From the NCBI GenBank assembly GCA_027482245.1, contig JAIXWG010000008.1, forward strand, positions 1 to 49,505: DNA of 49,505 nucleotides. The letters run 5' to 3'. Of the stretch, positions 31,762-40,706 are shown piece by piece. Each line of letters begins with the position of its first letter. Position 1 is the first letter of the stretch. The stretch comes from Acetobacteraceae bacterium. GTDB lineage: Bacteria > Pseudomonadota > Alphaproteobacteria > Acetobacterales > Acetobacteraceae. Position numbers and translations under genes: made by a program. Under the pieces are notes generated by a model that ran no database searches, was not told the origin of the DNA, and worked only from the letters and a program-made list of their open reading frames with translations.

Positions 31762-32862
31762 ATGATCCGACCCACCCGCCGCGCCACCCTGGCCGCCGGC
31801 GCCCTCACCCTGCTCGGCGCCCCTGCCCTGGCCCAGGCCGCCACCATCCCCGGCGCCAGCTGGGCCCGCCATGCCCGGCCGGAGGACGCCGGCTTCCGCG
31901 CCGATGGCCTGGCCGAGGTCGAGCGCATGACCAAGGACCTCGCCACCACCTCCCTCATGGTGGTGCGCGGCGGGCGCATCGCCTGGAGCCTCGGCGACAT
32001 CGCGGAGGTCAGCTACCTCGCCTCCGCGCGCAAGAGCATCCTCTCCATGCTCTATGGCCGCTACGTCGCGGATGGGACCATCGACCTCGACCGCAGCGTG
32101 GGCGACATCGGCATCGATGACGTGCAGCCCCTGCTGCCGATCGAGCGCACGGCCAAGGTGCGGCACCTGCTGACCGCGACGTCCGGCATCTACCACCCCC
32201 AGGGCAGCCCGGGCGGATCGACCACCGGCGTGCCGGCACGCGGATCGCGGGAGCCGGGCACCTACTTCTACTACAACAACTGGGATTTCAACGTCTGCGG
32301 ATCGGTGTTCGAGAAGCTGACGGGCAAGTCCGTCTTCGCGGCGCTGACCACCGACCTCGCCGGCCCGCTGGGCCTGGAGGATTACGACCAGGCCCGCCAG
32401 CGCATGCTGGGCTTCCCCGACCAGTCCCGCCACCTGGCCTACCACCTCTTCCTCAGCGGGCGGGACATGGCGCGGCTCGGCCTGGTCATGGCCCGCGGCG
32501 GCCGCTGGGGCGACCGCCAGGTGATCCCGGCCGATTGGGTGCGGGAGAGCACGAAGCTCCGCATCCCCGCCGCCAACCTGACCGAGGGCTTCAAGGACGG
32601 CCCCCTCGGCTACGGCTACCTCTGGTGGGTGCCGGAGGGCCGCACCGGCGCCGCCTGGCGGAACGCGGCGCTGGCCAATGGCAACTACGGCCAGTTCATC
32701 CTGGTGATGCCGGAGACGGACACCGTCATCGTCCACCGCCGTTCGGTGACGGACGCCTTCGCCATCGGACGCAACATGGGGACGGATACCTCCAACCCGC
32801 GCGGGGTCTCGGCGACCGAGTTCCTGCGGCTGGCGGATGGGATCGTGGCGGCAAGCACGTAG
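31762..32862 (+). CDS. Serine hydrolase, beta-lactamase family class C
   Basis: The 366-residue protein has an Arg-Arg-containing export signal (MIRPTRRATLAAGALTLLGA then PALAQA). The beta-lactamase/penicillin-binding fold shows the SxxK motif as SARKS and the second motif as YYNN (Tyr-x-Asn). Such proteins include esterases and carboxypeptidases as well as lactamases, so the substrate is open. The start follows GGAGG by 8 bases. It reads opposite to the housekeeping genes and is convergent with the DUF326 gene. Confidence 0.87.
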   Translation: MIRPTRRATLAAGALTLLGAPALAQAATIPGASWARHARPEDAGFRADGLAEVERMTKDLATTSLMVVRGGRIAWSLGDIAEVSYLASARKSILSMLYGRYVADGTIDLDRSVGDIGIDDVQPLLPIERTAKVRHLLTATSGIYHPQGSPGGSTTGVPARGSREPGTYFYYNNWDFNVCGSVFEKLTGKSVFAALTTDLAGPLGLEDYDQARQRMLGFPDQSRHLAYHLFLSGRDMARLGLVMARGGRWGDRQVIPADWVRESTKLRIPAANLTEGFKDGPLGYGYLWWVPEGRTGAAWRNAALANGNYGQFILVMPETDTVIVHRRSVTDAFAIGRNMGTDTSNPRGVSATEFLRLADGIVAAST

Positions 32863-32865
32863 CAC

Positions 32866-32930
32866 GCAGGGGGGCGCCGCCCCCCCTGCAACGCCCGGCC
32901 AGGGGCGAGACGCCCCTGGACCGTCGTCAG
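32866..32930. repeat. Dual-hairpin intergenic repeat, copy B
   Basis: Stem 1 is GCAGGGGGGC/GCCCCCCCTGC (32866-32889, one unpaired C) and stem 2 is CCAGGGGCG/CGCCCCTGG (32899-32919), followed by ACCGTCGTCA as in copy A. It fills the gap between the convergent hydrolase and DUF326 genes, and its final TCA gives the DUF326 stop. Confidence 0.75.
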
Positions 32931-33259
32931 CGGGGGCGGGCCATCGTGCCGCATTCCTCCGCGCAGGCGCGGCAGGCGGCGGCGCAGGCCTGCATCGCGG
33001 CGTCCGAACCAGGATGCCCCTCGCAATCCGCGGCGCATTGCCGGCAGATCTCGGCGCATTCCGCGCAGAGATGCGGATGATGCTCCGATCCCCGGATCAT
33101 GAAGTCGGCACTCGTCGCGCAGATCTGCGCGCAATCCATCATCAGCCGGATATGCCCGGCCGCCGCATGATGCCCACCCAGGCCGAGGCAATGCTGGATG
33201 GTGGCAAGGCAGGTCCGGTGGCAGTCCAGGCACGCGGCGATGCAGCGATCCATGTCCAT
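32927..33259 (-). CDS. DUF326 four-helix Cys-rich protein, putative copper storage
   Basis: The 110-residue protein has repeated Cys-x2/3-Cys pairs on helices: CIAACLDCHRTC, DCAQICATSAD, CAECAEICRQCAADC and CAAACRACAEEC. This is the pattern of DUF326/Csp proteins, which bind many Cu(I) ions inside a four-helix bundle. There is no signal peptide, so it is cytosolic (Csp3-like). His-rich loops (GGHHAAAGH, EHHPH) may assist. Copper storage is inferred from the family. The gene sits in the block between radA and mlaF. Confidence 0.85.
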   Translation of the reverse strand: MDMDRCIAACLDCHRTCLATIQHCLGLGGHHAAAGHIRLMMDCAQICATSADFMIRGSEHHPHLCAECAEICRQCAADCEGHPGSDAAMQACAAACRACAEECGTMARPR

Positions 33260-33309
33260 GGCGTGATGCTCCCTGTGCGGTCATCACGCGTGGTGGTGGA
33301 GGCGGTTCC

Positions 33310-34014
33310 CTACCCCGCCGCCTGTTCCACCACGAGCTCCGGCGCGCCAGCCCAGCGCAGCCGCCAGATCGCACCCTGGGCCGGGGACTGCACCGCATGC
33401 GGCCACAGCGCCACCAGGCACACACCGCCGGGATCGCGCAGGGACGGATAGAGGATGCCGTTATGCCCCGCCGCCATCACCGCCGCGGCCAGCGCATTGC
33501 CGGCGGGATAGCCCCGCGCGGGGTCCGGATGCAGGCAGTCCGGTGGCGGCGCCACCTCCCGCAGGTCGAGAAAGGCGCCGGCAAAGGCGGCATGCATCTC
33601 CACATACTCGACCACCGCCTCGAAGACGCCGGTGTCGCGCAGGTGGTTCGTCAGGTGAAAGCTGACCTCCGCCAGCGCCGTCCCTACCGCCATCGCCGCA
33701 TACCAGGCGCCCCGCCCCGGCCCGTTGAAGCGATTGAGCGACCGCGGCTGCGCATAGGCGAAGGCGGCATTGACGAAGGCGGCGTGCGGCACGCGGCCGA
33801 CCAGGTCCCCCGGCGGCAAGCCGGGCAGACGGCCCGCCAAGGCGCCGAGCCTCGCACTCGTTGCCCCTTCCAGCCGCGCCAGCAGGTCCAGTTCCTCTGC
33901 CGTATCAGCCAGCGCCTTCAGCACCGCGTCGCGCAGCCGCGCCGTCGTCACCAGCCGGATGGTGCGTGGCAGCGCCTGCAGCCGGACGGGAAAGCCTTCG
34001 ACCGGCGGGATCAC
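33310..34014 (-). CDS. RES-domain toxin (NAD+-degrading type)
   Basis: The 234-residue protein carries a RES domain: SLNRFNGPGRGAWYAAMAVG, then TALAEVSFHL with the conserved Tyr and Glu, and a late GHNGILYPSLRDPGG. RES toxins such as MbcT and Res degrade NAD+ (known for the family). The N-terminal about 80 residues precede the domain. It overlaps the Xre-type antitoxin gene by 4 bases, which fixes the start and the pairing. Confidence 0.87.
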   Translation of the reverse strand: MIPPVEGFPVRLQALPRTIRLVTTARLRDAVLKALADTAEELDLLARLEGATSARLGALAGRLPGLPPGDLVGRVPHAAFVNAAFAYAQPRSLNRFNGPGRGAWYAAMAVGTALAEVSFHLTNHLRDTGVFEAVVEYVEMHAAFAGAFLDLREVAPPPDCLHPDPARGYPAGNALAAAVMAAGHNGILYPSLRDPGGVCLVALWPHAVQSPAQGAIWRLRWAGAPELVVEQAAG

Positions 34015-34445
34015 AGCCCGCCGCGCATCGCATCCACCAGGCGCCGAGCCTCGATCATGCCGGGAATGCCGTCCTCGGCCATCGCGACCAGCGGCGCGCG
34101 GCCGCCGAACAGCGGGTTGCGGTTCGGCAGCCCCGGCCAGCGATCCGCCATCCCATCGGCAAACAGCAAGTGCAGCCCCTTGTAGAGGCCGATCAGCGCG
34201 GAGGCCCGCGTCAACTGGTCCTGCGACAATGTGCCGGACCAGCGCCCGGCGCGCATGCGGTCCCAGGTGGTGGCGGAAACGCCCAGCAGCACCGCCGCCT
34301 CCTGCCCCGTCACCCCCCAGGCCTCCAGCAGCCGCTTCAGCGCCTTCAGCGCCACTGGCGTGAACTGCACGCGTTCCGCCTCGCTGGCGAAATTCGGGAT
34401 CGGGCCGGGCGTCGCGGCGGGCGCGGGATGCAGCGTGGCGGACAT
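34011..34445 (-). CDS. Xre-type antitoxin with DUF2384-like C-terminus
   Basis: The 144-residue protein has an Xre-like helix-turn-helix (GVTGQEAAVLLGVSATTWDR) and a C-terminal toxin-binding part (NPLFGGRAPLVAMAEDGIPG), the layout of antitoxins for RES toxins. The ATG at 34445 follows GGAGG by 7 bases; a TTG 12 bases upstream overlaps that site. It is expected to neutralise the toxin and repress the operon. GTGTCACAC at 34508-34516 in the upstream gap might be its operator, but this is weak. Confidence 0.85.
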   Translation of the reverse strand: MSATLHPAPAATPGPIPNFASEAERVQFTPVALKALKRLLEAWGVTGQEAAVLLGVSATTWDRMRAGRWSGTLSQDQLTRASALIGLYKGLHLLFADGMADRWPGLPNRNPLFGGRAPLVAMAEDGIPGMIEARRLVDAMRGGL

Positions 34446-34556
34446 GGCGACCTCCAACTGACGGAGAGAATGGCGTCAGCTGGTGCCGAGTTCAAGCACG
34501 CCAACATGTGTCACACTCGGACCGAACGCCCCGGAATGCCCCCAGGAATCCCCACC

Positions 34557-35177
34557 ATGGAAAAGCCGCACCTGTCAGATCGTCACGTCTGGCGCCAAGT
34601 CCTGCTCGCGGACCTGGCAGCGGGCGGCACGGACATGCGCGCCCGCATGTATCAGGTCATGAACGACCGGAAACAACGCGCACAGGCCGACCAGGCCATC
34701 GCGCAGCTTCAGGACGCCTTGCTGGCTGCCTATCGCGACTACCCCGTCCTGCGAACGGACTCCGTCATCGAGGACTATCTGAACCTCAGCTTCATCTTCA
34801 CCGACCTGCTGACCGAAGCGATCGACGTTCCCGAACTCGATATCGAGGTCTCGACGACCCCATTGCCTGCCGAGATCACCGGCGGGAAGCGACGGGATGT
34901 GGGTGTCGAGCGAGCGAGGGTCATGATCCTGACCATGCTCCGGGATGAGCCGGAACTGACCGCCGCCGCCTATCGGGCCTGGCAGCAGGAGGTGAAGGGC
35001 GAGGAATCGGACTGGCTGGCGTTATCCCAGCGCTGGTTCACCACCTGTCAGCGGCTGGATGGGCCGAACGGTGACCTGAACTACAAGCAGGTGACCTACC
35101 GATTCACGGACTTCCTGCGCTTCCTGACCAGGACCGAACAGGCACTGCCACCGCCCCTGCAGAGGCTGCTCAGGTGA
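34557..35177 (+). CDS. Hypothetical protein, 206 aa
   Basis: No family recognised. Mostly helical and charged, with a central part DSVIEDYLNLSFIFTDLLTE and a basic loop GGKRRDVGVERARVM. No signal peptide or membrane segment. The ATG at 34557 has AGGA about 9 bases upstream; an ATG 21 bases earlier is possible. It is divergent from the RES/Xre pair and convergent with the ABC ATPase, and sits in the block that splits the housekeeping operon, so it is probably acquired. A role in defence is possible but not supported by any motif. Confidence 0.7.
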   Translation: MEKPHLSDRHVWRQVLLADLAAGGTDMRARMYQVMNDRKQRAQADQAIAQLQDALLAAYRDYPVLRTDSVIEDYLNLSFIFTDLLTEAIDVPELDIEVSTTPLPAEITGGKRRDVGVERARVMILTMLRDEPELTAAAYRAWQQEVKGEESDWLALSQRWFTTCQRLDGPNGDLNYKQVTYRFTDFLRFLTRTEQALPPPLQRLLR

Positions 35178-35266
35178 TCCTGGAGACGCATGCCCGGGCG
35201 CGCCTGCCGGGCGCCTTCGCGTCGCACGCGTGCGGCTTGGCCGCCAGGTGCCGCCGCCCAGGAGCG

Positions 35267-36040
35267 CTACTTCCGCAACTCCATCTGGATTGGCCCCTCG
35301 CGCTCACCCCGCGCGAACTGGTCCACCATCGCGTTCCCCGTCTCGCCGAGATTGGCCGCGCCTCCCCGCCAGACGATCCTGCCCTTGTGAATCATCGCCG
35401 CGTCGTCGCCGATGCGCCGCGCACTCGCCATGTCATGCGTGATGGAAACGGCCGTCGCGCCCAGCTTCTCCACGCAATCGACGATCAGTCCGTCGATCAC
35501 CGCGCCCATGATGGGGTCGAGCCCCGTGGTCGGCTCGTCGAAGAAGATGATGTCGGGCTCCGCCGCGATGGCGCGCGCCAGTCCGACGCGCTTCTGCATG
35601 CCGCCGGACAATTCGGAAGGTGACAGGTCGCCGACGCTGGCGGCGAGGCCCACCTGCGCCAGCACCTCCGCCGCCTTGTCCCGGGCCTTGGCCCGCGTAA
35701 TGCGGCGCTGGGCGAGCAGCTTGAAGCAGACATTCTCCCAGACCGGCAGGCTGTCGAACAGCGCGCCATTCTGGAACAGCATGCCGATGCGGTCGTTCAG
35801 CGCCTCCCGCTCCCGCCGGCTCATCCGCGCGACGTCCTGGCCATCGATCTCGATGGTCCCGGCATCCGGCGTGATCAGGCCGAGGATGCATTTCAGCGTC
35901 ACGGACTTGCCCGACCCCGAGCCGCCCAGGATCACCATCGAATGGCGCGCCCGGATATCCAGGTCCACGCCATCCAGCACCACCTTCGGCCCGAACGCCT
36001 TGGTCAGCCCGCGCAGCCTGATCTTCGGCGTGTCACTCAT
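35267..36040 (-). CDS. MlaF-type ABC transporter ATPase
   Basis: The 257-residue ATPase drives phospholipid transport in the Mla/Ttg2-type system. Motifs are Walker A GGSGSGKSV, signature LSGGMQKRVGLARA, and Walker B IIFFDEPTTGLDP. The phrase FQNGALFDSLPVWENVCF is typical of MlaF. It overlaps the permease gene by 4 bases. No mlaD or mlaC gene is in the window, so the rest of the complex is encoded elsewhere. Confidence 0.92.
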   Translation of the reverse strand: MSDTPKIRLRGLTKAFGPKVVLDGVDLDIRARHSMVILGGSGSGKSVTLKCILGLITPDAGTIEIDGQDVARMSRREREALNDRIGMLFQNGALFDSLPVWENVCFKLLAQRRITRAKARDKAAEVLAQVGLAASVGDLSPSELSGGMQKRVGLARAIAAEPDIIFFDEPTTGLDPIMGAVIDGLIVDCVEKLGATAVSITHDMASARRIGDDAAMIHKGRIVWRGGAANLGETGNAMVDQFARGEREGPIQMELRK

Positions 36041-36822
36041 CGGGCGAACAGGATGGCGGTGAGGATGTAGTCCAGCGCCAGGATCAGGATGGAGGACGCC
36101 ACCACGGCCGAGGTCGTCGCCCGCCCCACGCCCTGCGCGCCGCCGCCGGACTGGTAGCCCGCCCAGCAGCCCATCAGCGTGATGATGAAGCCGAACACCG
36201 CCGCCTTGATCAGCCCCGACATGACGTCCGCCATGTGCAGGAAATCGAAGGTGGATTTGAGGTAGGCGCCAGAGGCGAAGCCCAGCTGCTGCGTGCCGAT
36301 CAGCCAGCCGCCCATCACGCCCAGGATGTCGGCCACGATCACCAGCAGCGGCAGCGCCAGCGTCCCCGCCAGCAGCCGCGGCGTCACCAGGTATTTCATG
36401 GGATTGGTGGACAGCGTGGACAGCGCGTCGATCTGGTCCGTCACCCGCATAGTGCCGATCTCGGCCGCGAAGGCCGCGCCGATGCGCCCGGCCACCATCA
36501 GCCCCGCCAGCACCGGGCCCAGTTCACGCGTGATGGACAGCACCACCACATTCGCCACCGCCCCTTCCGCATTGAAGCGGGAGAAGCCGGTATAGGATTG
36601 CAGCGCCAGCACCATGCCGGTGAAGACCGCCGTCAGCGCCACCACAGGCAGGCTGAACCAGGCGATCTCGATAAAGGCCTTGAGGAACAGCCGCCCATGG
36701 AAGGGCGGCCGCACCAGGTGGCTGATCGCCTCCCCGGCGAAGAGGGCGATGGCGCCCACCGCCCGCAGCCAGCCGATGACGACCCGGCCGAGGGCCGCGG
36801 TCAGGTCCAGGGTGCGATCCAA
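36037..36822 (-). CDS. MlaE-type ABC transporter permease
   Basis: The 261-residue inner-membrane protein has five or six hydrophobic segments and the MlaE sequences FTGMVLALQSYTGFSRFN, ELGPVLAGLMVAGRIGAAFA and EIGTMRVTDQIDALSTL. It pairs with the ATPase encoded by the overlapping next gene to move lipids between membranes. It starts 5 bases after alr in the same transcript. Confidence 0.93.
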   Translation of the reverse strand: MDRTLDLTAALGRVVIGWLRAVGAIALFAGEAISHLVRPPFHGRLFLKAFIEIAWFSLPVVALTAVFTGMVLALQSYTGFSRFNAEGAVANVVVLSITRELGPVLAGLMVAGRIGAAFAAEIGTMRVTDQIDALSTLSTNPMKYLVTPRLLAGTLALPLLVIVADILGVMGGWLIGTQQLGFASGAYLKSTFDFLHMADVMSGLIKAAVFGFIITLMGCWAGYQSGGGAQGVGRATTSAVVASSILILALDYILTAILFAR

Positions 36823-36827
36823 GGCGA

Positions 36828-37913
36828 TCAGGCGCCGCCGCTCGCGAGCCGCGCATAGCGCGCGCCGAGGCTGGTCAGCACCTCATACCCGATGGTGCCG
36901 CAGCGCGCCGCGATGTCGTCCGGCGTGTTCCCGGGCCCGCCGATCAGGGTCATGGCATCCCCGACCCGGGCTTCCGGTACATCCGTCACGTCGAAGGTCG
37001 TCAGATCCATCGATACCCGGCCTATGAGCGGCACGGCGCGCCCGCGCAACAGCGCCAGCGACCGGCCGGAGAGGCTACGAAGGTAGCCATCGGCATAGCC
37101 CGCCGCAACGGTTGCAACCCGCCGCGGTTCCCTCGCGGCCCAGGAAGCCCCGTAACCAACGGTATCGCCCGCCGCGATATCGCGGATCTGCAGCACCGGC
37201 GCCTCCAGCACCGCCACCTGCCGCATCGGGTTCGGCTGCCCGGGTGTCGGGTTGATGCCGTAGAGCGCGCAGCCCGGCCGGGCGAGGTCGGAGGCATAAT
37301 CCGGCCCGAGGAAGATGCCGGAGGAATTGGCGAAGCTCCGCTTCACCCCCGGCGCGATCCGCGCCGCCGCCAGGGCGAAGCGCGCGGCCTGCCGGGCGTT
37401 CAGCGGGTGGTCGGGTTCATCCGCGCAGGCGAGGTGGGTCATGACGTAGCGCAGGTCGAGCCCCGCCAGCATGCCGCGGTCGGCGGCCAGGCGCTTCTGC
37501 TCCCCGGCATCCAGGCCGAGCCGCGCCATCCCGGTATCCAAGTGCAGCAGCGCCGGCCGCGCCGCCCCCGCTGCGCGGCCAGCCGCCGCATGGGCCTCCA
37601 CATCCCCCAGCCCGTTCAGCACGGGCCAGAGGCCCGTATCCCCGTCCGCCCCGGGCGGGAAGCCGTTCAGCACGATGATGGCGGGGCCCGTGCCCAGCGC
37701 CTGGCGCAGCGCCAGCCCCTCCGTCAGATGGGCGACGAAGAAGGTGTCACAGCCCGCATCCCGCAGCGCGCCGGCCACCGCGGCGGCGCCCAGCCCGTAC
37801 CCATCCGCCTTCACCACCCCCGCGCAGGGCGCGCCATGCCGGGCGCCGAGGTCGCGCCAATTGGCGACGAGGGCGGAGAGGTCGATGCGCAGCGCACCCT
37901 GGCCGGGGATCAC
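36828..37913 (-). CDS. alr: Alanine racemase
   Basis: A PLP enzyme that makes D-alanine for cell-wall synthesis. The 361-residue protein has the cofactor lysine Lys35 in GVVKADGYGLG and the second catalytic base Tyr254 in VGYGASW. RPGCALYGINPTP is another family motif. It follows the acetyltransferase gene with a 4-bp overlap. The dnaB-alr neighbourhood is common in proteobacteria. Confidence 0.96.
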   Translation of the reverse strand: MIPGQGALRIDLSALVANWRDLGARHGAPCAGVVKADGYGLGAAAVAGALRDAGCDTFFVAHLTEGLALRQALGTGPAIIVLNGFPPGADGDTGLWPVLNGLGDVEAHAAAGRAAGAARPALLHLDTGMARLGLDAGEQKRLAADRGMLAGLDLRYVMTHLACADEPDHPLNARQAARFALAAARIAPGVKRSFANSSGIFLGPDYASDLARPGCALYGINPTPGQPNPMRQVAVLEAPVLQIRDIAAGDTVGYGASWAAREPRRVATVAAGYADGYLRSLSGRSLALLRGRAVPLIGRVSMDLTTFDVTDVPEARVGDAMTLIGGPGNTPDDIAARCGTIGYEVLTSLGARYARLASGGA

Positions 37914-38377
37914 GCCAGGTCCTGCCGATAGACGATGAAGCCCGACCGTTCCGCGACCTGGTCATAGAGGCGCTGCGCCACCGCGTTGCTCTCATGCGTG
38001 TGCCAGTAGACGCGCCGCGCCCCGGCGGCGCGGGCGCGGGCATAGACGCCCTCGATCAGCGCGCGCCCCACCCCCTGCCCGCGCAGCTCCGGCGCGGCGA
38101 AGAGGTCCTGCAGGTAGCAGGTGGGGCCGACGAGCCCCGTGTTGCGGTGGAAGATGATGTGGGCCAGGCCGACCAGCATGCCCCCGGCCTCCGCGACCAG
38201 CGCCTCCATCGGCTCCATGCCGTCGAAGAAGCGCTCCCAGGTCGCCGCCGTCAGCGCCGCGGCCGGCGCCGTCTCCCGCGCCCGTCCATAGAATTCGTTG
38301 TAGCCGTGCCAGAGCGGCAGCCAGGCCGTGAAGTCGCCTGGCACCGCGGCGCGGACCACCAGCCCCTCAATCGCCAT
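37910..38377 (-). CDS. GNAT family N-acetyltransferase
   Basis: The 155-residue protein (from MAIEGLVVRAAVPGDF) has the acetyl-CoA site LRGQGVGRALIEGVYARARA and the strand QDLFAAPELR before it; the late HTHESNAVAQRLYDQVAERSG part closes the fold. Substrate unknown. Its start lies inside the dnaB 3' end and its stop overlaps alr, so it is coupled in the operon. A start at 38386 is also possible. Confidence 0.87.
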   Translation of the reverse strand: MAIEGLVVRAAVPGDFTAWLPLWHGYNEFYGRARETAPAAALTAATWERFFDGMEPMEALVAEAGGMLVGLAHIIFHRNTGLVGPTCYLQDLFAAPELRGQGVGRALIEGVYARARAAGARRVYWHTHESNAVAQRLYDQVAERSGFIVYRQDLA

Positions 38378-39896
38378 AGCCGCCATCGTCGTGATGCTGG
38401 TCGAGGTCGCCGAAGCGCGTGAACTCGCCCTCGAAGAACAGCTTGATGGTGCCGGTCGGTCCGTGGCGCTGCTTGGCGATGATGAGCTCCGCCTTGTTAT
38501 GGGCGTTCTCCATGTCCTTCTGCCACTTCTCCATGGCCTCGTGCAGCTTCTGCGGATTCTCGAAGTTCAGCTCCTTCGGCTGGCGTTGCGCCAGGTAGTA
38601 TTCGTCGCGATAGACGAACATCACCATGTCGGCGTCCTGCTCGATCGAGCCCGATTCACGCAGGTCCGACAGCTGCGGCCGCTTGTCCTCCCGGCTCTCC
38701 ACCTGGCGGGAGAGCTGGGACAGCGCGATGACCGGGATCGACAGCTCCTTCGCGATGGCCTTCAGCCCCTGCGTGATCATGCTGATTTCCAGCACGCGGC
38801 TTTCCGGCCGCGTCCCCGCCGCGGGGCGCATCAGCTGCAGGTAGTCGACCACCACCAGGTCGAGCCCCCGCGTCCGCTGCAGGCGCCGGCAGCGCGTGCG
38901 CAGCGCGCTGATGGTGATGGCGGGCGTGTCGTCGATCCAGAGCGGCAGCGACTGCAACTCCCGGCTCACCTCCAGGAACTTGTCGAAGTCGCGCTGCAGG
39001 ATGTCACCGCGGCGGATGCGGTCGCCGCTGATCCGCGCCTCCTCCGACAACAATCGCGTCGCCAGCTGGTCGCAGCTCATTTCGAGGGAGAAGATCGCGA
39101 CGCCGCCACGCGGCACGGCATTCGGATCGGCCTCCCGCGCCTTGCGCAGGATGCTCCGAGCCGCGCCGAAGGCGATCTTGGTGGCAAGCGCGGTCTTGCC
39201 CATGGCCGGGCGCCCCGCGAGGATCAGCAGGTCCGACTTGTGCAGCCCGCCCGTCTTGGCATCGAAGTCGCGCAGCCCCGTCGACAGGCCGCTGACGCCG
39301 CCGGGGTTGGAGAAGGCGGCCGCGGCATGCGCGACCGCGGTGGCCAGCGCCTTCTCGAAATGCACGAAGCCGCCATCGGAGCCGTTGTCCTTGGCCAGGT
39401 CGAACAGCGCCTGTTCCGCCGATTCCAGCTGCTGGCGGCCATCCAGCTCCGGCTCCGCGCCGAAGGCGCGGTTGACGATGACCTCGCCCAGATCGACCAG
39501 CTGGCGACGCATCCAGGCATCGTGGATGACCTTGCCGTATTCGCCGGCATTGATGATGCCGACCATGGCGCCGAGCAGCTGGCCCAGATAGGCGGTGCCG
39601 CCGACCTCATCCAGCAGCCCGTTATGCTCGAACTCCGCCCGCAGCGTGACGGCATCCGCCAGCTGCCCGGCCTCGATCCGGCGCTGGATGGCGCCATAGA
39701 TGCGGCCATGGATCGGGTCGGCGAAATGCTCGGCGGCCAGGAACTCGCTGACCCGCTCATAGGCCTTGTTGTTGGCCAGTAGCGCGCCGAGCAGCGACTG
39801 CTCCGCCTCGATGTTCGAAGGCGGCAGCCGCTGGGAGAGGCCGAGGAGGCCATCGCCGCCAAAGGCGGGGGCGGGAGGGGCGCCGAAGGTGTTCAT
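38367..39896 (-). CDS. dnaB: Replicative DNA helicase
   Basis: DnaB unwinds DNA at the replication fork. The 509-residue protein has the N-terminal primase-binding domain (PPSNIEAEQSLLGALLANNK) and a RecA-like C-terminal domain with Walker A LAGRPAMGKTALA, the sequence LVVVDYLQLM, and ALSQLSRQVESREDKRPQLS. The ATG at 39896 is the usual start. No intein is seen. It is downstream of rplI. Confidence 0.97.
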   Translation of the reverse strand: MNTFGAPPAPAFGGDGLLGLSQRLPPSNIEAEQSLLGALLANNKAYERVSEFLAAEHFADPIHGRIYGAIQRRIEAGQLADAVTLRAEFEHNGLLDEVGGTAYLGQLLGAMVGIINAGEYGKVIHDAWMRRQLVDLGEVIVNRAFGAEPELDGRQQLESAEQALFDLAKDNGSDGGFVHFEKALATAVAHAAAAFSNPGGVSGLSTGLRDFDAKTGGLHKSDLLILAGRPAMGKTALATKIAFGAARSILRKAREADPNAVPRGGVAIFSLEMSCDQLATRLLSEEARISGDRIRRGDILQRDFDKFLEVSRELQSLPLWIDDTPAITISALRTRCRRLQRTRGLDLVVVDYLQLMRPAAGTRPESRVLEISMITQGLKAIAKELSIPVIALSQLSRQVESREDKRPQLSDLRESGSIEQDADMVMFVYRDEYYLAQRQPKELNFENPQKLHEAMEKWQKDMENAHNKAELIIAKQRHGPTGTIKLFFEGEFTRFGDLDQHHDDGGYGD

Positions 39897-39987
39897 GCCG
39901 GCATCATAGCGCGACGGGCGAGTCGGGCGCGCCCCCGTCCGGCGGTGGATGGCTGTGGATAGCGGGGACGAGGGGGCACAAATGGAT

Positions 39988-40050
39988 ACGGGGAGGGCGC
40001 TGCCCTCCCCGTGCCCCACCCGCCAGGGGCGAACCGCCCCTGGACCGTCT
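39988..40050. repeat. Dual-hairpin intergenic repeat, copy C
   Basis: Stem 1 is ACGGGGAGGGC/GCCCTCCCCGT (39988-40012) and stem 2 is CCAGGGGCG/CGCCCCTGG (40023-40043), followed by ACCGTC. It has the same order and spacing as copies A and B, but lies between two co-directional genes (rplI and dnaB). Confidence 0.75.
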
Positions 40051-40063
40051 CAAGACTTGGGTT

Positions 40064-40114
40064 GCAAGGGCCCGCTGGCCCTTGCCGGGGGTTTCAGGGG
40101 GCAGAGCCCCCTGA
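40064..40114. terminator. Two further hairpins after rplI
   Basis: GCAAGGGCC/GGCCCTTGC (40064-40085) and TCAGGGGGC/GCCCCCTGA (40094-40114) are perfect 9-bp stems, just downstream of the rplI stop on the minus strand. They probably reduce read-through from the ribosomal protein genes into dnaB. Confidence 0.6.
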
Positions 40115-40121
40115 GGCCCGA

Positions 40122-40694
40122 TCAATCCCGCTCGGAAGCCGCGCCAAGCTCGGCCAGCTCGGCGGCCAGCTCGGCCTCCAGGCTCTCTTCCTCGGCCTGG
40201 TCGGCGGCGCGCAAATCCTCGCCGCGGGCCTGCTTCTCGGCTTCCTCGACGGACCGCGCGACGTTCACGCCGACCGGGATGGAAACCTCCGGGTGCAGCG
40301 CCACGCGGACCTGGGTCATGCCCAGCGTCTTGATCGGCTGCTCCAGCAGGACCTGGCTGCGGTCGAGCGTGAGGCCGGAGGACTTGCAGGCCTCCGCGAT
40401 GTCGCGGCCGGAGACGGAGCCGTACAGGCTGCCGCTCTCGCCGGCGGAGCGGATGATGACGACCGACAGGCCGTGCACGCGCTCCGCGATGCGCTCCGCT
40501 TCCTCGCGCTTCTTGAGGTTCAGCGCCTCAAGCTGCGCGCGCTCGCGCTCGAACCGCGCGAGGTTGTCCTTGTTGGCGCGGATCGCCTTGCCCTGCGGCA
40601 ACAGGAAGTTGCGCGCATAGCCCGGGCGGACCTTCACCAGTTCGCCCATCTGGCCGAGCTTCTCGACCCTTTGCATCAGGATGACTTCGATCAT
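40122..40694 (-). CDS. rplI: 50S ribosomal protein bL9
   Basis: The 190-residue protein starts [20 protein letters not shown] and [18 protein letters not shown], the bL9 signature. The C-terminal domain continues to about residue 150, and about 40 acidic, Ala/Glu-rich residues are added (E. coli L9 has 149). Such tails occur in alphaproteobacteria. It follows the DUF2232 gene in the rpsF operon. Confidence 0.96.
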   Translation of the reverse strand: MIEVILMQRVEKLGQMGELVKVRPGYARNFLLPQGKAIRANKDNLARFERERAQLEALNLKKREEAERIAERVHGLSVVIIRSAGESGSLYGSVSGRDIAEACKSSGLTLDRSQVLLEQPIKTLGMTQVRVALHPEVSIPVGVNVARSVEEAEKQARGEDLRAADQAEEESLEAELAAELAELGAASERD

Positions 40695-40706
40695 GGCTGC
40701 ACCGTT

